DNA from: Acidimicrobiia bacterium
GTDB taxonomy: Bacteria; Actinomycetota; Acidimicrobiia; Acidimicrobiales; SZUA-35
Assembly: GCA_003231975.1 (NCBI GenBank)
Contig: QIKW01000140.1
Span: 1-49,868 of the forward strand
Direction: 5' to 3'
DNA: 49,868 bases
Shown: positions 20,490 through 29,341 of the stretch, in pieces
Position numbering within the stretch: the stretch's first letter is position 1
Layout: each line of letters begins with the position of its first letter
Program-made: the position numbers and the translations under genes
Notes under the pieces: generated by a model
Databases searched by the model: none
Seen by the model: only the letters and a program-made list of their open reading frames with translations
Told to the model about the DNA's origin: nothing

Positions 20490-22877
20490 ATGGGTGCTGA
20501 GCCCCTAGCGGCGGTTTGCGAGCTGGCCTTCGCAGTGGCCAAGGAGGGCGTTGACGCCACTCCGCCAGTGGATCCCCCTGCGCCGATGCGGAGCTATCTC
20601 TACATAGCTCCGCTGCCGGTCCGGGCCTTTGCCGTGACCGAACGCGTCTTGGACGAGAACGCCGACTTCAGAGGCCGGGTTGCAGCACGTGCCACCGAGG
20701 CAGAGGTGGGTCGGGCAGGCTTGCTGTGGCTTCAGAGGACCGAGGGCTGGGAGATCGAGTACGCCTCCCTTGTTGGCGCTACCGCTCCGACGCTTGTGTC
20801 TTCACCTTTTGGTGGGGCCGATGTTGCCGTGCCTCCGCCACCACCCCCACCACCGCCCGAGTCAGAGGTTGCCCCGGTGCAGGACATTCCGCCCCTTCCT
20901 GATCCGCCTGGCGGGCAATGGCCATCGGCCTCGCAGCCATCGCCCCCGGCAACCGCCGTCCCAGCGAATGGCGATGCTGTTGATCCTTTCGCCCCTGGCG
21001 AGATCGGGATGCCAAACATCGAACAAAGTGATGTCATTCCGAACGACCCCATTCCGAACGACCCCATTCCGACCGAGGGCCAACCAGCTGAACCCTCGGT
21101 AAGTGACCCTCCAATGAGTGAGGTCCCAATGAGTGAGGTCGCTGAGCCTGCGGTCGCTGAGCCTGCGGTCGCTGAGCCTGTTGCAGTCAGCCCAATACTT
21201 GGCGACTCCACACTTGAAGACGAGCTTGGCGGGTTGCGTGATCTGGTGGATCGCCTCGCCGATGAGCGGCGGAACGTTCGAGATTCTGTTCAGAATCTTG
21301 AGGTTGAGGTACAGAACAGACGGGCTGAGTCGCACAAGATGACCACCCAACTCCAGACGATTCAGGGCAATCTCGACCTAGCCCGAGTTGCCGAAGTTGG
21401 GCTGCGAGACGAGCGTGATCAGGCTTTGGCCCGAGTAGTCGAGCTTGAGGCCGAACAAGATCGGCTTGTGGCCACCAAGGACGACGCAACTGGAAAGTTG
21501 GAGTCGGTTGAGGCAGAACGAGACGTTGCCCTTGGCCAGTCCGCCTCTCTTCGCGAAGAGCGCGACGCCCTTGAAGGCACCCGCCTTGCTCTTGAGGTTG
21601 AGCGCAACGCGTTTGGGGCCGAGCGAGACAACTTGCGCACCGAGCAGCAGAGTTTGCTTGCCGACAACAAGAGCTACGAGAGACGGCTCGACGTGGCCGA
21701 GCAGGCCAGAATTGATCTGGAGGCTCAGCTGAACGACGTTTCCTCCAAGTGGCAGGCCTTGGCCGTTGACGTTGAACGAAGCAGAGCTCAGCGTGCCGCC
21801 CTTGCCGACCAAATTGTTCAACTGGCGGACGAGCAGGCAGTTTCGGTGTCCAGACAACACTCGTTGTTCGGCGATCTGGCCGCTCAACTGGGTCAGGTGC
21901 AGGCCGAACGAGATTCACTTGCGGAAAGGCTCGATCTGGCGAAACAACATCTCCAGTCAACGAAGTCGGCGGCAGACGCGGCTCGCCAGTCAGTGGTTGA
22001 CCATCTGACCGAGGCAGAAGCTGCAATCAATGAGTCAGACGGCGCCATCGAATCGATCGACTCGGCGTTGAGCGCCGTGGGTGGCAGCGTTTCCCAGCTG
22101 GAAGCTGTGGAACCGCTCACCATCACGCCTCCTCCCGCTGACGATGAAGCGATTACTGGGGAACAAGATCTTGGAGACTTGGTTGATTTTGGAACCGACC
22201 AACCCGATGCTGACGACCCCGAAACCGATCAGCCGGGATCTGACGAGAGTTCACCCTCTGGCCAATCTGCTGCCGAAGCCGGGGTGCTTGACGCCTTCTT
22301 GGCAGGAAACAGTGGCCCAGAGGCGAAGGATGAGTCCCTTGATGCTGCCCTTGGCTCCTACGGAATGGGTGCTGAAGATCTCAGTGCGCTCGGCAGCGCA
22401 CCCGACATGACGGCGTCAGCCGACGAGGGTCGGCCGCTGATTTCGATTCCCGACGACATCGAGGGAGACGACTTGGCGGTGGCCAAGCACGTGGCTGCCA
22501 CCAACGATGTGGTGATCCTGATTGACGGAGACGCCGCGGCCGAGATGGGCTGGGCCCAGAAGTCCGTTGCTGATCGCCGGGGTTTCCTGGTTCAGTATCT
22601 TGATGAGATCACAGCAAGTGCTGGCGCCGCCGCCGACGTGGTCTTTGACAGTTCGGTAGGAAGCGCCGCAGAGCTGCCAATGCCAAAGGCCGTGCGGGTT
22701 CGCATCTCAGACGACACCGTTCCTCGAACCGAGTTCTTCCCTCAGATAATCGAGGGCTACCCCCAAGAGTGGCCTATCGCAGTGGTTACCGACGACCCCG
22801 AGCTTTCGGCCGCCGTTGCAAGCCATCGTGTCACTGTGCTAACGAATCTTCAGCTGCTCGATCTGTTTGAGTCCTGA
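20490..22877 (+). CDS. Large coiled-coil protein with C-terminal NYN/YacP-like domain
   Basis: N-terminal MRSYLYIAPLPVRAFAVTERVLDENADFRGRVAARATEAEVGRAGLLWLQRTEGWE, Pro-rich linker, long heptad region, then DVVILIDGDAAAEMGW...VVFDSSVGS...PIAVVTDDPELSAAV. Start uncertain (ORF track 20433). Confidence 0.6.
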   Translation: MGAEPLAAVCELAFAVAKEGVDATPPVDPPAPMRSYLYIAPLPVRAFAVTERVLDENADFRGRVAARATEAEVGRAGLLWLQRTEGWEIEYASLVGATAPTLVSSPFGGADVAVPPPPPPPPPESEVAPVQDIPPLPDPPGGQWPSASQPSPPATAVPANGDAVDPFAPGEIGMPNIEQSDVIPNDPIPNDPIPTEGQPAEPSVSDPPMSEVPMSEVAEPAVAEPAVAEPVAVSPILGDSTLEDELGGLRDLVDRLADERRNVRDSVQNLEVEVQNRRAESHKMTTQLQTIQGNLDLARVAEVGLRDERDQALARVVELEAEQDRLVATKDDATGKLESVEAERDVALGQSASLREERDALEGTRLALEVERNAFGAERDNLRTEQQSLLADNKSYERRLDVAEQARIDLEAQLNDVSSKWQALAVDVERSRAQRAALADQIVQLADEQAVSVSRQHSLFGDLAAQLGQVQAERDSLAERLDLAKQHLQSTKSAADAARQSVVDHLTEAEAAINESDGAIESIDSALSAVGGSVSQLEAVEPLTITPPPADDEAITGEQDLGDLVDFGTDQPDADDPETDQPGSDESSPSGQSAAEAGVLDAFLAGNSGPEAKDESLDAALGSYGMGAEDLSALGSAPDMTASADEGRPLISIPDDIEGDDLAVAKHVAATNDVVILIDGDAAAEMGWAQKSVADRRGFLVQYLDEITASAGAAADVVFDSSVGSAAELPMPKAVRVRISDDTVPRTEFFPQIIEGYPQEWPIAVVTDDPELSAAVASHRVTVLTNLQLLDLFES
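21036..21185. repeat. Cluster of 15-bp in-frame tandem duplications
   Basis: attccgaacgacccc x2 (21036-21065), ccaatgagtgaggtc x2 (21111-21140), gctgagcctgcggtc x2 plus a partial third (21141-21185). Confidence 0.9.
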
Positions 22878-22896
22878 CTGGCACCAGGGCTAGAGA

Positions 22897-24252
22897 TCAG
22901 AATCTGATGTGGGGGGCCACCGCCCTCCACGCCCGTCGGCGGAAGGCCCCAATCCAGACGCCGGTGCCGTAGCTGAGGTCATCAAGAATCCCAATTGCCA
23001 GGTTGGCTGGATCGAACGTCTTGGATAGGCGACGACCCCATCCAGCGGCCGCAAACAGAAGCAGCGGCCGCGCCGCGCCGAGCCCAACCACGGCCGCGGT
23101 CAGTGGCCACCAGGTGCGGCCCGCATTCTCGGCAAAGGAGCGAGCAGCAGCCAAGTGACCCTCAAGAACCAACCGAGTTGCCTCGGCGTAGGGCTGGGGA
23201 ACCGGGCCCAATTGATTGGCAAGCCTTCGAATCGGCAGGGCGGCAATCCCTGCCCCCAGCACCGGGTGACCGGCCAATAGCAGGCCGATCACACAGGCAC
23301 TCGCAGGCGAAGCGCGCCAGGGCGCAACCAGCTTTCCGTGTCGCAGCGACAGTTGCGAAGCCGAAGTGCCGTACTGATACCTCTGGCGAATCCAGGCATT
23401 CCAGGTTGGCCGGGGCCGGTGGTTGGCTTCGATTGTTGGGTCATAGCGGATGGCACCTTCTGATGCGAGGCGCCAAACCAGATCTACGTCTTCTCCGAAT
23501 CTGAAGGTCTCGGCGAAACCGCCAACCGCAAGAAGTGTCTCGGCCCGCACCAGCAGGCAGGCAGACGGCACATAGCCGAGCTGCCTGCCGGGGCCAACTG
23601 GGCCGGCACTGCTGCCCATGTCAAGCGGCGAGAAGAGCTGTTCGTAACGTTCGAGGCGAGATTCACCAGCCGTGGATGAGACCCGCGGGGCAACGGCAAT
23701 CACCGAGGGGTCGTTGAAGTGACCGGTCAGGATCTCCAGTTCTGATCCGGCAATCTCAACCCCAGCGTCCACAAACGCCACAACCTCTGAGTCGGCGAGG
23801 GCCAGCCAGCCCGTGTTTCGGGCCGCTGCTGGGCCACCGGCCCGGTTATGACGAATCAGTAACGGCCGCGATTCTGGAGGGAGCGGCACCTGTTTGGCGG
23901 TCTTGCGGATCCTGGCTGGGTGAAGGGAGCCGTCGTCGACCACCGTGACTCGGTGGAAATCCAGGGCCTGCAGTGTCTGCCTCAGCCCATCAACATCATC
24001 TTTCACAGGGATCACCACCCCAAGATCTGCGGTTGGGAGCCCGTTTGGACGGGGGTGAGCCATCCCGGCGTTGAGCAGCCTTGCCGCCAATGCCTTGGCG
24101 CCTGCTTCTGGCGATACCGGCTCGCCCCGAAACCACGAACGGACCATTTCGGCGCCCGTTTCAGTCAGTGAAATCACGCGGCGCGGTGTGCCGCCAACCA
24201 GCACCCTTCCAGCCTTGTAGGTTCTCAGCCAGGGGTCGGGAAGCAGTATCAC
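22897..24252 (-). CDS. mftF: Mycofactocin system glycosyltransferase MftF
   Basis: PRRVISLTETGAEMV N-terminal PqqD-like region, GT2 fold LGVVIPVKDDVDGLRQTL...VVDDGS, RFGEDVDLVWRL; located in a mycofactocin locus. Confidence 0.88.
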   Translation of the reverse strand: MILLPDPWLRTYKAGRVLVGGTPRRVISLTETGAEMVRSWFRGEPVSPEAGAKALAARLLNAGMAHPRPNGLPTADLGVVIPVKDDVDGLRQTLQALDFHRVTVVDDGSLHPARIRKTAKQVPLPPESRPLLIRHNRAGGPAAARNTGWLALADSEVVAFVDAGVEIAGSELEILTGHFNDPSVIAVAPRVSSTAGESRLERYEQLFSPLDMGSSAGPVGPGRQLGYVPSACLLVRAETLLAVGGFAETFRFGEDVDLVWRLASEGAIRYDPTIEANHRPRPTWNAWIRQRYQYGTSASQLSLRHGKLVAPWRASPASACVIGLLLAGHPVLGAGIAALPIRRLANQLGPVPQPYAEATRLVLEGHLAAARSFAENAGRTWWPLTAAVVGLGAARPLLLFAAAGWGRRLSKTFDPANLAIGILDDLSYGTGVWIGAFRRRAWRAVAPHIRF

Positions 24253-25166
24253 TGCACGACCCGGCGGAGGGCGTCAAGCACCGACATTGGGCCACCAACC
24301 TCGGCCAGCCTTCCGCCTGCCGCGGCCACCAGCGCTCTGGCGTGCTGAGGTTCATCTGCCGGCGCCAATATCACCAGCTCGTCCAGGCCACGGGCCACCG
24401 GCACCGGGTCTGCCCCCGTCGTCACCTCGGCATCGGACAACAGAATGGTCAGCCTCCGCGTAGCTCTCGACCCACTCAATTGCCTGGCCGCGGCTCGGAG
24501 CGCCAGCGCCACGTCGGTGGTTCCGTGGCCTCGCAGCGCCAGAACCTGGGCCACCAGTTCCTCGGTTGGTTTCAACCCGTCAAGCCCCTTCATTTCAACA
24601 ACTTTGTCTCCAAAGGCAAGCACACTGAACTGTAGGGGCGCCCGCCAGGCGCATACGGCTGCGGCCAGCGCCGCGCTGGCAAGCCTTTCCCCGCTCATAG
24701 AGCCAGACCTGTCAACCAACAAACAGATGGCGGTGACGGGTTGTTGCCAGCGCGCCGCAACCAGATCCTCGGTTGACAGCGGCCGCTTCTCGGCCCTGGC
24801 AGCAACAATTGAGTCGAGGCTCGCATCGAGATCAACGTCGCTTGATGACTCATCGGCTGGTGCCAGAACAAGCCTGCCAACGCCGCGGGTTCGAGCCCGG
24901 CCGGTTCTGGCAATGTCCAGAACCAGCCTGCCCGCCAGCCGTCGAGCCAGCGCGGCCAACGACCGGTCGGTGGCCTGAGACATTCTGGCCAAAAGATCCA
25001 ACGCCTGATCGGGGTCCTCCACCAGAAGCTCGTCGAAGGCTTCCACATCAAGCTCGCCAAGCTGCGGCGAAACGTCGCCAAAACCCTCGTTACGCTCCAG
25101 ATCCCGGCGGCTTATTGAGCGCCGTTGGTCATCGGCCAGGGCTTGCTCGGCTTCCTCGCCGGTCAG
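24249..25166 (-). CDS. VWA domain protein (CoxE-like)
   Basis: MIDAS CLLVDRSGSMSG. The track start is GTG 25046, but the frame stays open upstream with family-like sequence TGEEAEQALADDQRRSISRRDLERNEGFGDVSPQLGELD up to a CTG overlapping the MoxR stop; no ATG/GTG/TTG lies between. Confidence 0.75.
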   Translation of the reverse strand: MTGEEAEQALADDQRRSISRRDLERNEGFGDVSPQLGELDVEAFDELLVEDPDQALDLLARMSQATDRSLAALARRLAGRLVLDIARTGRARTRGVGRLVLAPADESSSDVDLDASLDSIVAARAEKRPLSTEDLVAARWQQPVTAICLLVDRSGSMSGERLASAALAAAVCAWRAPLQFSVLAFGDKVVEMKGLDGLKPTEELVAQVLALRGHGTTDVALALRAAARQLSGSRATRRLTILLSDAEVTTGADPVPVARGLDELVILAPADEPQHARALVAAAGGRLAEVGGPMSVLDALRRVVQ

Positions 25167-26140
25167 GATTCGCTTGTTGTCGTGGTCGCCGCCTCCTGGC
25201 GGCGTTTGGCTTTTCCCGGCTCGGGTGCTCCGTTTGAATCGATGTGGCCTTCAGCGTCGTCTGGCTCGACAAGTTGGCGGTACAGCTCGGTTATAACGGC
25301 CTCGGGCGTTGTGGTCGAAGAGTCGTGGAGCCGAATCCGGCCGGAAAGCGCGGTGAGGGCCGCGTCTAACCCGACATCGTGATGTTCGGGAGGCAGGCCC
25401 CTGAGGGTGCCAAGATCGGTGGCCAGCAGGAGAAGATCGACTGCGCCTCGGACCGAAGACCCAACCCTGATTTCGGGATGATTCCTGGTTGCCCGAACGA
25501 GCGAAACCACCCGGCTCGGAAACTCCGAATTTGGCCAGGGGGCGTGTCGGTTGACAATTGCTTGCTCGTCGTCCTCAGACTGGTAGCCCATCCCGATCCG
25601 ACAGACCCGGTCATAGATGGCCCCCGAGATCCGAGCCGTGCCGACCGCGTCGAATGGGTTCATGGCAGCAACCATCCGAAAGTTTGGGCTGGCGTCGATT
25701 CGCCCGAGGCGCGGAATGGTGAGCTCACCCTCAGACATCACCGTTACCAAGAGATTGAGGGTCTCCTCGGGGATCCGATTGATTTCTTCTAGGTAGAGCA
25801 GCGAGCCGTCGCGAAGGGCTCGGGCCAGCGGGCCGTCAACCCAAACTTCGGGTGAATAGCCGGACTCCATCACTTGGGCAGGGTCGAAGTGGCCAACCAG
25901 GCGGGCCGGCGTCAGTTCGGCGTTGCCCTCGATGAACTCAAAACCGTGGCCGCCAGCCTTGGCAACCGCACGCAGAATCGTTGACTTCCCTGTGCCGGGC
26001 GGGCCCTCGAGCATGAGGTGTCTTGCCGCCATCAGCGCGGCAATAACCAGCTGAATCTCTCGCCTTCGGCCAACCACCTCGGTCTGAACTGCAGACAGGG
26101 TGCCAGGCCCGTATGGACCGACCGCTTCGCCGGTGCTCAA
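25163..26140 (-). CDS. MoxR-family AAA+ ATPase (CoxD-like)
   Basis: Walker A EGPPGTGKST, Walker B LLYLEEINRIPEETLNLL, VAAMNPFD sensor. Confidence 0.92.
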   Translation of the reverse strand: MSTGEAVGPYGPGTLSAVQTEVVGRRREIQLVIAALMAARHLMLEGPPGTGKSTILRAVAKAGGHGFEFIEGNAELTPARLVGHFDPAQVMESGYSPEVWVDGPLARALRDGSLLYLEEINRIPEETLNLLVTVMSEGELTIPRLGRIDASPNFRMVAAMNPFDAVGTARISGAIYDRVCRIGMGYQSEDDEQAIVNRHAPWPNSEFPSRVVSLVRATRNHPEIRVGSSVRGAVDLLLLATDLGTLRGLPPEHHDVGLDAALTALSGRIRLHDSSTTTPEAVITELYRQLVEPDDAEGHIDSNGAPEPGKAKRRQEAATTTTSES

Positions 26141-27285
26141 TCGAACTTCAACACGCCGCGGATGTTCTTACCTGAGCGCATGTCTTCATAGCCAACGTTG
26201 ATGTCGTCGAGGTCATAGGTGTTGCTGATGAGTTCGTCGATCTTCAGTGCGCCGCGCTGATACTCGCGCAGCAAGCGGGGAATCTCGGACCGAGGGCTGC
26301 CAGAGCCAAAGATCGATCCTTTGATTTCTTTGTTGAACATGGAAAGCGAGAAGAGGTCGAGGGTGACCTCTCGCTGAGCCATGGGGGCCAGGCCAGTAAC
26401 CACAACGGTTCCGTCCTTCGAAATGATGTTGATGGCAGGCTCGAGCAGGTCGCCCGTTGTGACACCGGGAGTGAGGATGCAGGCGTCGGCCATGATTCCT
26501 TGGGTCATGTCCATTACCGAGGCCACAGCATCGTCGAAACTGGCATAGAAATGGGTGGCCCCAAACTCTTCGGCCTTTTCCTTGCGGTCTGGGTTGGTAT
26601 CGACGGCGACGATGTTGGCTGCGCCTGCCAGCTTGGCTCCTTGCACGGCGTTGGCGCCGATTCCTCCAACCCCAACCACCACTACGGTGTCGCCCGACTT
26701 TGTTCCCGCTCTGCTTTGGACTGAGCCGACCCCGGTGGCAACCCCGCAAGACACAAGCGCTACTGCTTCAAGTGGAAGGTCGGAGTCGACCTTGATAACG
26801 GATGTCTGGTCAACCAGCATGTGCTCGGCGAACGAGCCAAGCTGAGCCATCCGGTTGAGGGGAGTGTCGCCAACGTGATGGCGGTACTTGCCATCTGAGA
26901 TCATGCCGCCGGCGAGGGTGGCGGCGCCCAAGTCGCAGAGGTTCTGGCGCCCGGTTGAGCACCAATGGCAGGTGCCACACGATGGGATGAAGCTGAGGGA
27001 AACGTGGTCTCCAACAGCAACGTTGCTGACCCCGTCGCCTATCGACTGAACAACGCCGGACCCCTCATGGCCTCCAATCATTGGCAGGAAGTGAGGTGCG
27101 CCCATCAACTCGAGCATTTCGTCTGGTATGGCAATGTCGCCCGAGACTAGATGCTCATCAGAGTGGCAGAGGCCGGCGTATGCGGTCTTGACGATCACCT
27201 CGCCGGGTGCTGGATCTCCTAGTTCGACTTCTTCGATCTTCCACTCCTGATCCTGACCCCAAAGAACTGCGGCGCGTGTCTTCAT
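26137..27285 (-). CDS. NDMA-dependent-type alcohol dehydrogenase (mycofactocin-associated nicotinoprotein)
   Basis: MDR family: GLCHSDEHLVSGD, GGHEGSGVV, CGTCHWCSTGRQNLCD, VVGVGGIGANAVQGA; N-terminus MKTRAAVLWGQDQEWKIEEVELGDP typical of this class. Confidence 0.9.
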   Translation of the reverse strand: MKTRAAVLWGQDQEWKIEEVELGDPAPGEVIVKTAYAGLCHSDEHLVSGDIAIPDEMLELMGAPHFLPMIGGHEGSGVVQSIGDGVSNVAVGDHVSLSFIPSCGTCHWCSTGRQNLCDLGAATLAGGMISDGKYRHHVGDTPLNRMAQLGSFAEHMLVDQTSVIKVDSDLPLEAVALVSCGVATGVGSVQSRAGTKSGDTVVVVGVGGIGANAVQGAKLAGAANIVAVDTNPDRKEKAEEFGATHFYASFDDAVASVMDMTQGIMADACILTPGVTTGDLLEPAINIISKDGTVVVTGLAPMAQREVTLDLFSLSMFNKEIKGSIFGSGSPRSEIPRLLREYQRGALKIDELISNTYDLDDINVGYEDMRSGKNIRGVLKFD

Positions 27286-27341
27286 GAAATTCTCCTGTCT
27301 TGGACGACGAAGCCGACGCTAGCACCAGTCACTCGACGGAT

Positions 27342-28019
27342 CTAAGTCGACCCGAGGTTCAGTTTCGCCACTGCGCTCCTTACGAGGCCGGAGAGGATCT
27401 CCCTACCTGCCTGGGCGGTTGCCCGGCTGGGATCGCCAAGCACCCCAGAGGAAGAAACTGCGATCACTCCGCCCTCAAGCATCGCTGCCATCAGCTCACC
27501 AACGGGCTGGGCGGGCCCAGCCACCGCACGGTCGAGTGCAACCAGTTCGGGAGCCAGGTGAAGCATCAGCGATGTTTCGGTGTGCCCGGCGTGAGCGTCT
27601 GAGCCTGCTACGACCGGGAGAAGCACATCTACCGTGTGGCCTTGGCTTCGAAGCAGGCCCGATGCAAGAACCAGAGCGTCGGCGTTCCCACCGTGCCCGG
27701 AAACAAAGACTATGCGGTCAAAGCGGGCCGCAGCCGAGCGAGCAAGCTCGACAAGCACCAAGTGCAGAACCTCGGTACCAAGCGAAAGGGTGCCTGGGAA
27801 CTCTTGATGCTCACCAGAGGCGCCGAAGGGTAGAACGGGCGCCACAACCGCAGTGCCTTCCGAAGCCGCCGCGATGCCCTTTGCCCAGGCCTCGGCAATT
27901 ATTGAGTCTGTTGAAACAGGTAGGTGAGGGCCGTGCTGCTCGGTAGAGCCAAGTGGAACCAGAAGAGCATCAGGAAGCTCGGAAGCCTCGGGCCACGTCA
28001 GCCCCGCCAACTCGGTCAC
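27342..28019 (-). CDS. mftE: Mycofactocin precursor peptidase MftE (creatininase family)
   Basis: PLGSTEQHGPHLPVSTDSIIAEA, FVSGHGGNADAL, DAHAGHTETSLML. Confidence 0.93.
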   Translation of the reverse strand: MTELAGLTWPEASELPDALLVPLGSTEQHGPHLPVSTDSIIAEAWAKGIAAASEGTAVVAPVLPFGASGEHQEFPGTLSLGTEVLHLVLVELARSAAARFDRIVFVSGHGGNADALVLASGLLRSQGHTVDVLLPVVAGSDAHAGHTETSLMLHLAPELVALDRAVAGPAQPVGELMAAMLEGGVIAVSSSGVLGDPSRATAQAGREILSGLVRSAVAKLNLGST

Positions 28020-28912
28020 GGCTGGGTGTAGCCCCAGCGGCGCAGATGCCGGGCCGCAACCACGGCAGCCTCAGCAGGTGAGAGTTGAAGCAGTTGCGGT
28101 GGCGTTTGCTCCTCGTTGAGGCCAGCCAGCGCGGCCACTCGGTCACCAGACTTCCCGATTGGCGGAGCCACAACCTTGGCTCTTGGACGGAATGGGTGAA
28201 CTTGTCCCAACGGCAGTTGGTCTGCCCCGGCCGAGACGGACCGCACCTCGACCGTGGCCTCGGCGGCCTGAAGCACCGATGGCAGTGAGGCTCGCCTGAG
28301 TTCCACGAAGGGCTCAACCGAAATCACTGCGGGCGAGGTGATGCTCAGCTGCTCTCGCCGGCCATGATCGAGCCGCCTGGTTGCCATAAGGCTGCCGTCG
28401 GTTTCCAATTCGTCTTGTTCAACCGAGACGAGGCCAAGCGCTTGTGCTGCTCCCAGTTGCCCGGCCAGGAAGGCTGGCACCGAACCAGAACCCCGGTCAA
28501 GGCTGTAGCTACCACAAACAACGAAGGATGCAGATGCGCACAAGCCGGCCAGAAGCCGAGCCACCTCAGAAGAGTCGGGCCCGGCAGAATCGGGGCCGGG
28601 TGGCCCGGGATCGAGACGCACTGCCCTTTTTGCTCCCGCGGCCAGGGCCCGGCGCAGCATCGGGTCAGCAACCGAGCCGCCAACAGTCACAACCGTGACT
28701 GGCTGTGCCCCATGTTTGGCCAGTCGAAGTGCGGTTTCAAGCGCCGCGAGGTCGGCCGCGCTGCTACCGCCGAACCGCTGATCGTCAGAAGGCGGGCCGG
28801 ACAAGAGGTCGATGTCTGGTCGGAGGGGCACCCACTTCAGGCAGACAACGATCTCAGAGTGCCTACCAGATGCATCGGGCGCTGTCCTGTCGTTAGGAGT
28901 GTTTGAAGACAA
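28016..28912 (-). CDS. Electron transfer flavoprotein beta subunit (FixA-like), mycofactocin-associated
   Basis: IVVCLKWVPLRPDIDLLSG, AADLAALETALRLAKHGAQPVTVVTVGG...LRRALAAGAKRAVRLD. Likely TTG start at 28912 overlapping the fixX-like stop; the track start 29140 is too long. Confidence 0.85.
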   Translation of the reverse strand: MSSNTPNDRTAPDASGRHSEIVVCLKWVPLRPDIDLLSGPPSDDQRFGGSSAADLAALETALRLAKHGAQPVTVVTVGGSVADPMLRRALAAGAKRAVRLDPGPPGPDSAGPDSSEVARLLAGLCASASFVVCGSYSLDRGSGSVPAFLAGQLGAAQALGLVSVEQDELETDGSLMATRRLDHGRREQLSITSPAVISVEPFVELRRASLPSVLQAAEATVEVRSVSAGADQLPLGQVHPFRPRAKVVAPPIGKSGDRVAALAGLNEEQTPPQLLQLSPAEAAVVAARHLRRWGYTQP

Positions 28913-29288
28913 CGCCGCTTCCGCCCTCCGGGTAGCTCCAAGTGATCGCACCCTCGCGGTTGCACACCATGTAGCAGGTGCCGCACTCGAAACACTGTTC
29001 GTAGTTGAAAAGGATCCCGCCGTCTGACACGGGTACGAACAAATCGGCGGGGCAGCAATGAACACATTCCTTTGTGGTGCACGAACGACACACCGCTGAG
29101 TCAACCGTGATGTGTGCTTGGCTGGAGACCCGAAAGTCAACGGTTGTCATCCGCTGCTCGAAACTTACCTCTGGAAGTGGTTGACTCGCTTCTGAGGAGG
29201 GCCTCAGCGTGCCCGCTTGGCGTGCGGGAACCGATGACCCAAGGCTGCGGGCCCCGAATCGTTGCAGCCGGTGAAGTCCGATGCGCAT
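28893..29288 (-). CDS. Ferredoxin-like protein (FixX-like)
   Basis: HITVDSAVCRSCTTKECVHCCPADLF...YEQCFECGTCYMVCNREGAITWSYPEGGSGV. Start may be 29150 (MTTVDF). Confidence 0.88.
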   Translation of the reverse strand: MRIGLHRLQRFGARSLGSSVPARQAGTLRPSSEASQPLPEVSFEQRMTTVDFRVSSQAHITVDSAVCRSCTTKECVHCCPADLFVPVSDGGILFNYEQCFECGTCYMVCNREGAITWSYPEGGSGVVFKHS

Positions 29289-29341
29289 GGGCCCAACTCT
29301 AGGGCTGGCACCGCTCGGTCGCCTCGGGCCACGCTTATGCT

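Noticed and set aside
21187-22026. 279-aa minus-strand ORF
   Set aside because: Antisense to the coiled-coil region of the NYN-like gene; Arg/Pro-rich artefact.
28831-29140. ETF-beta gene needing a non-canonical start codon
   Set aside because: First impression only; an in-frame TTG at 28912 overlapping the upstream ferredoxin stop is an adequate start.
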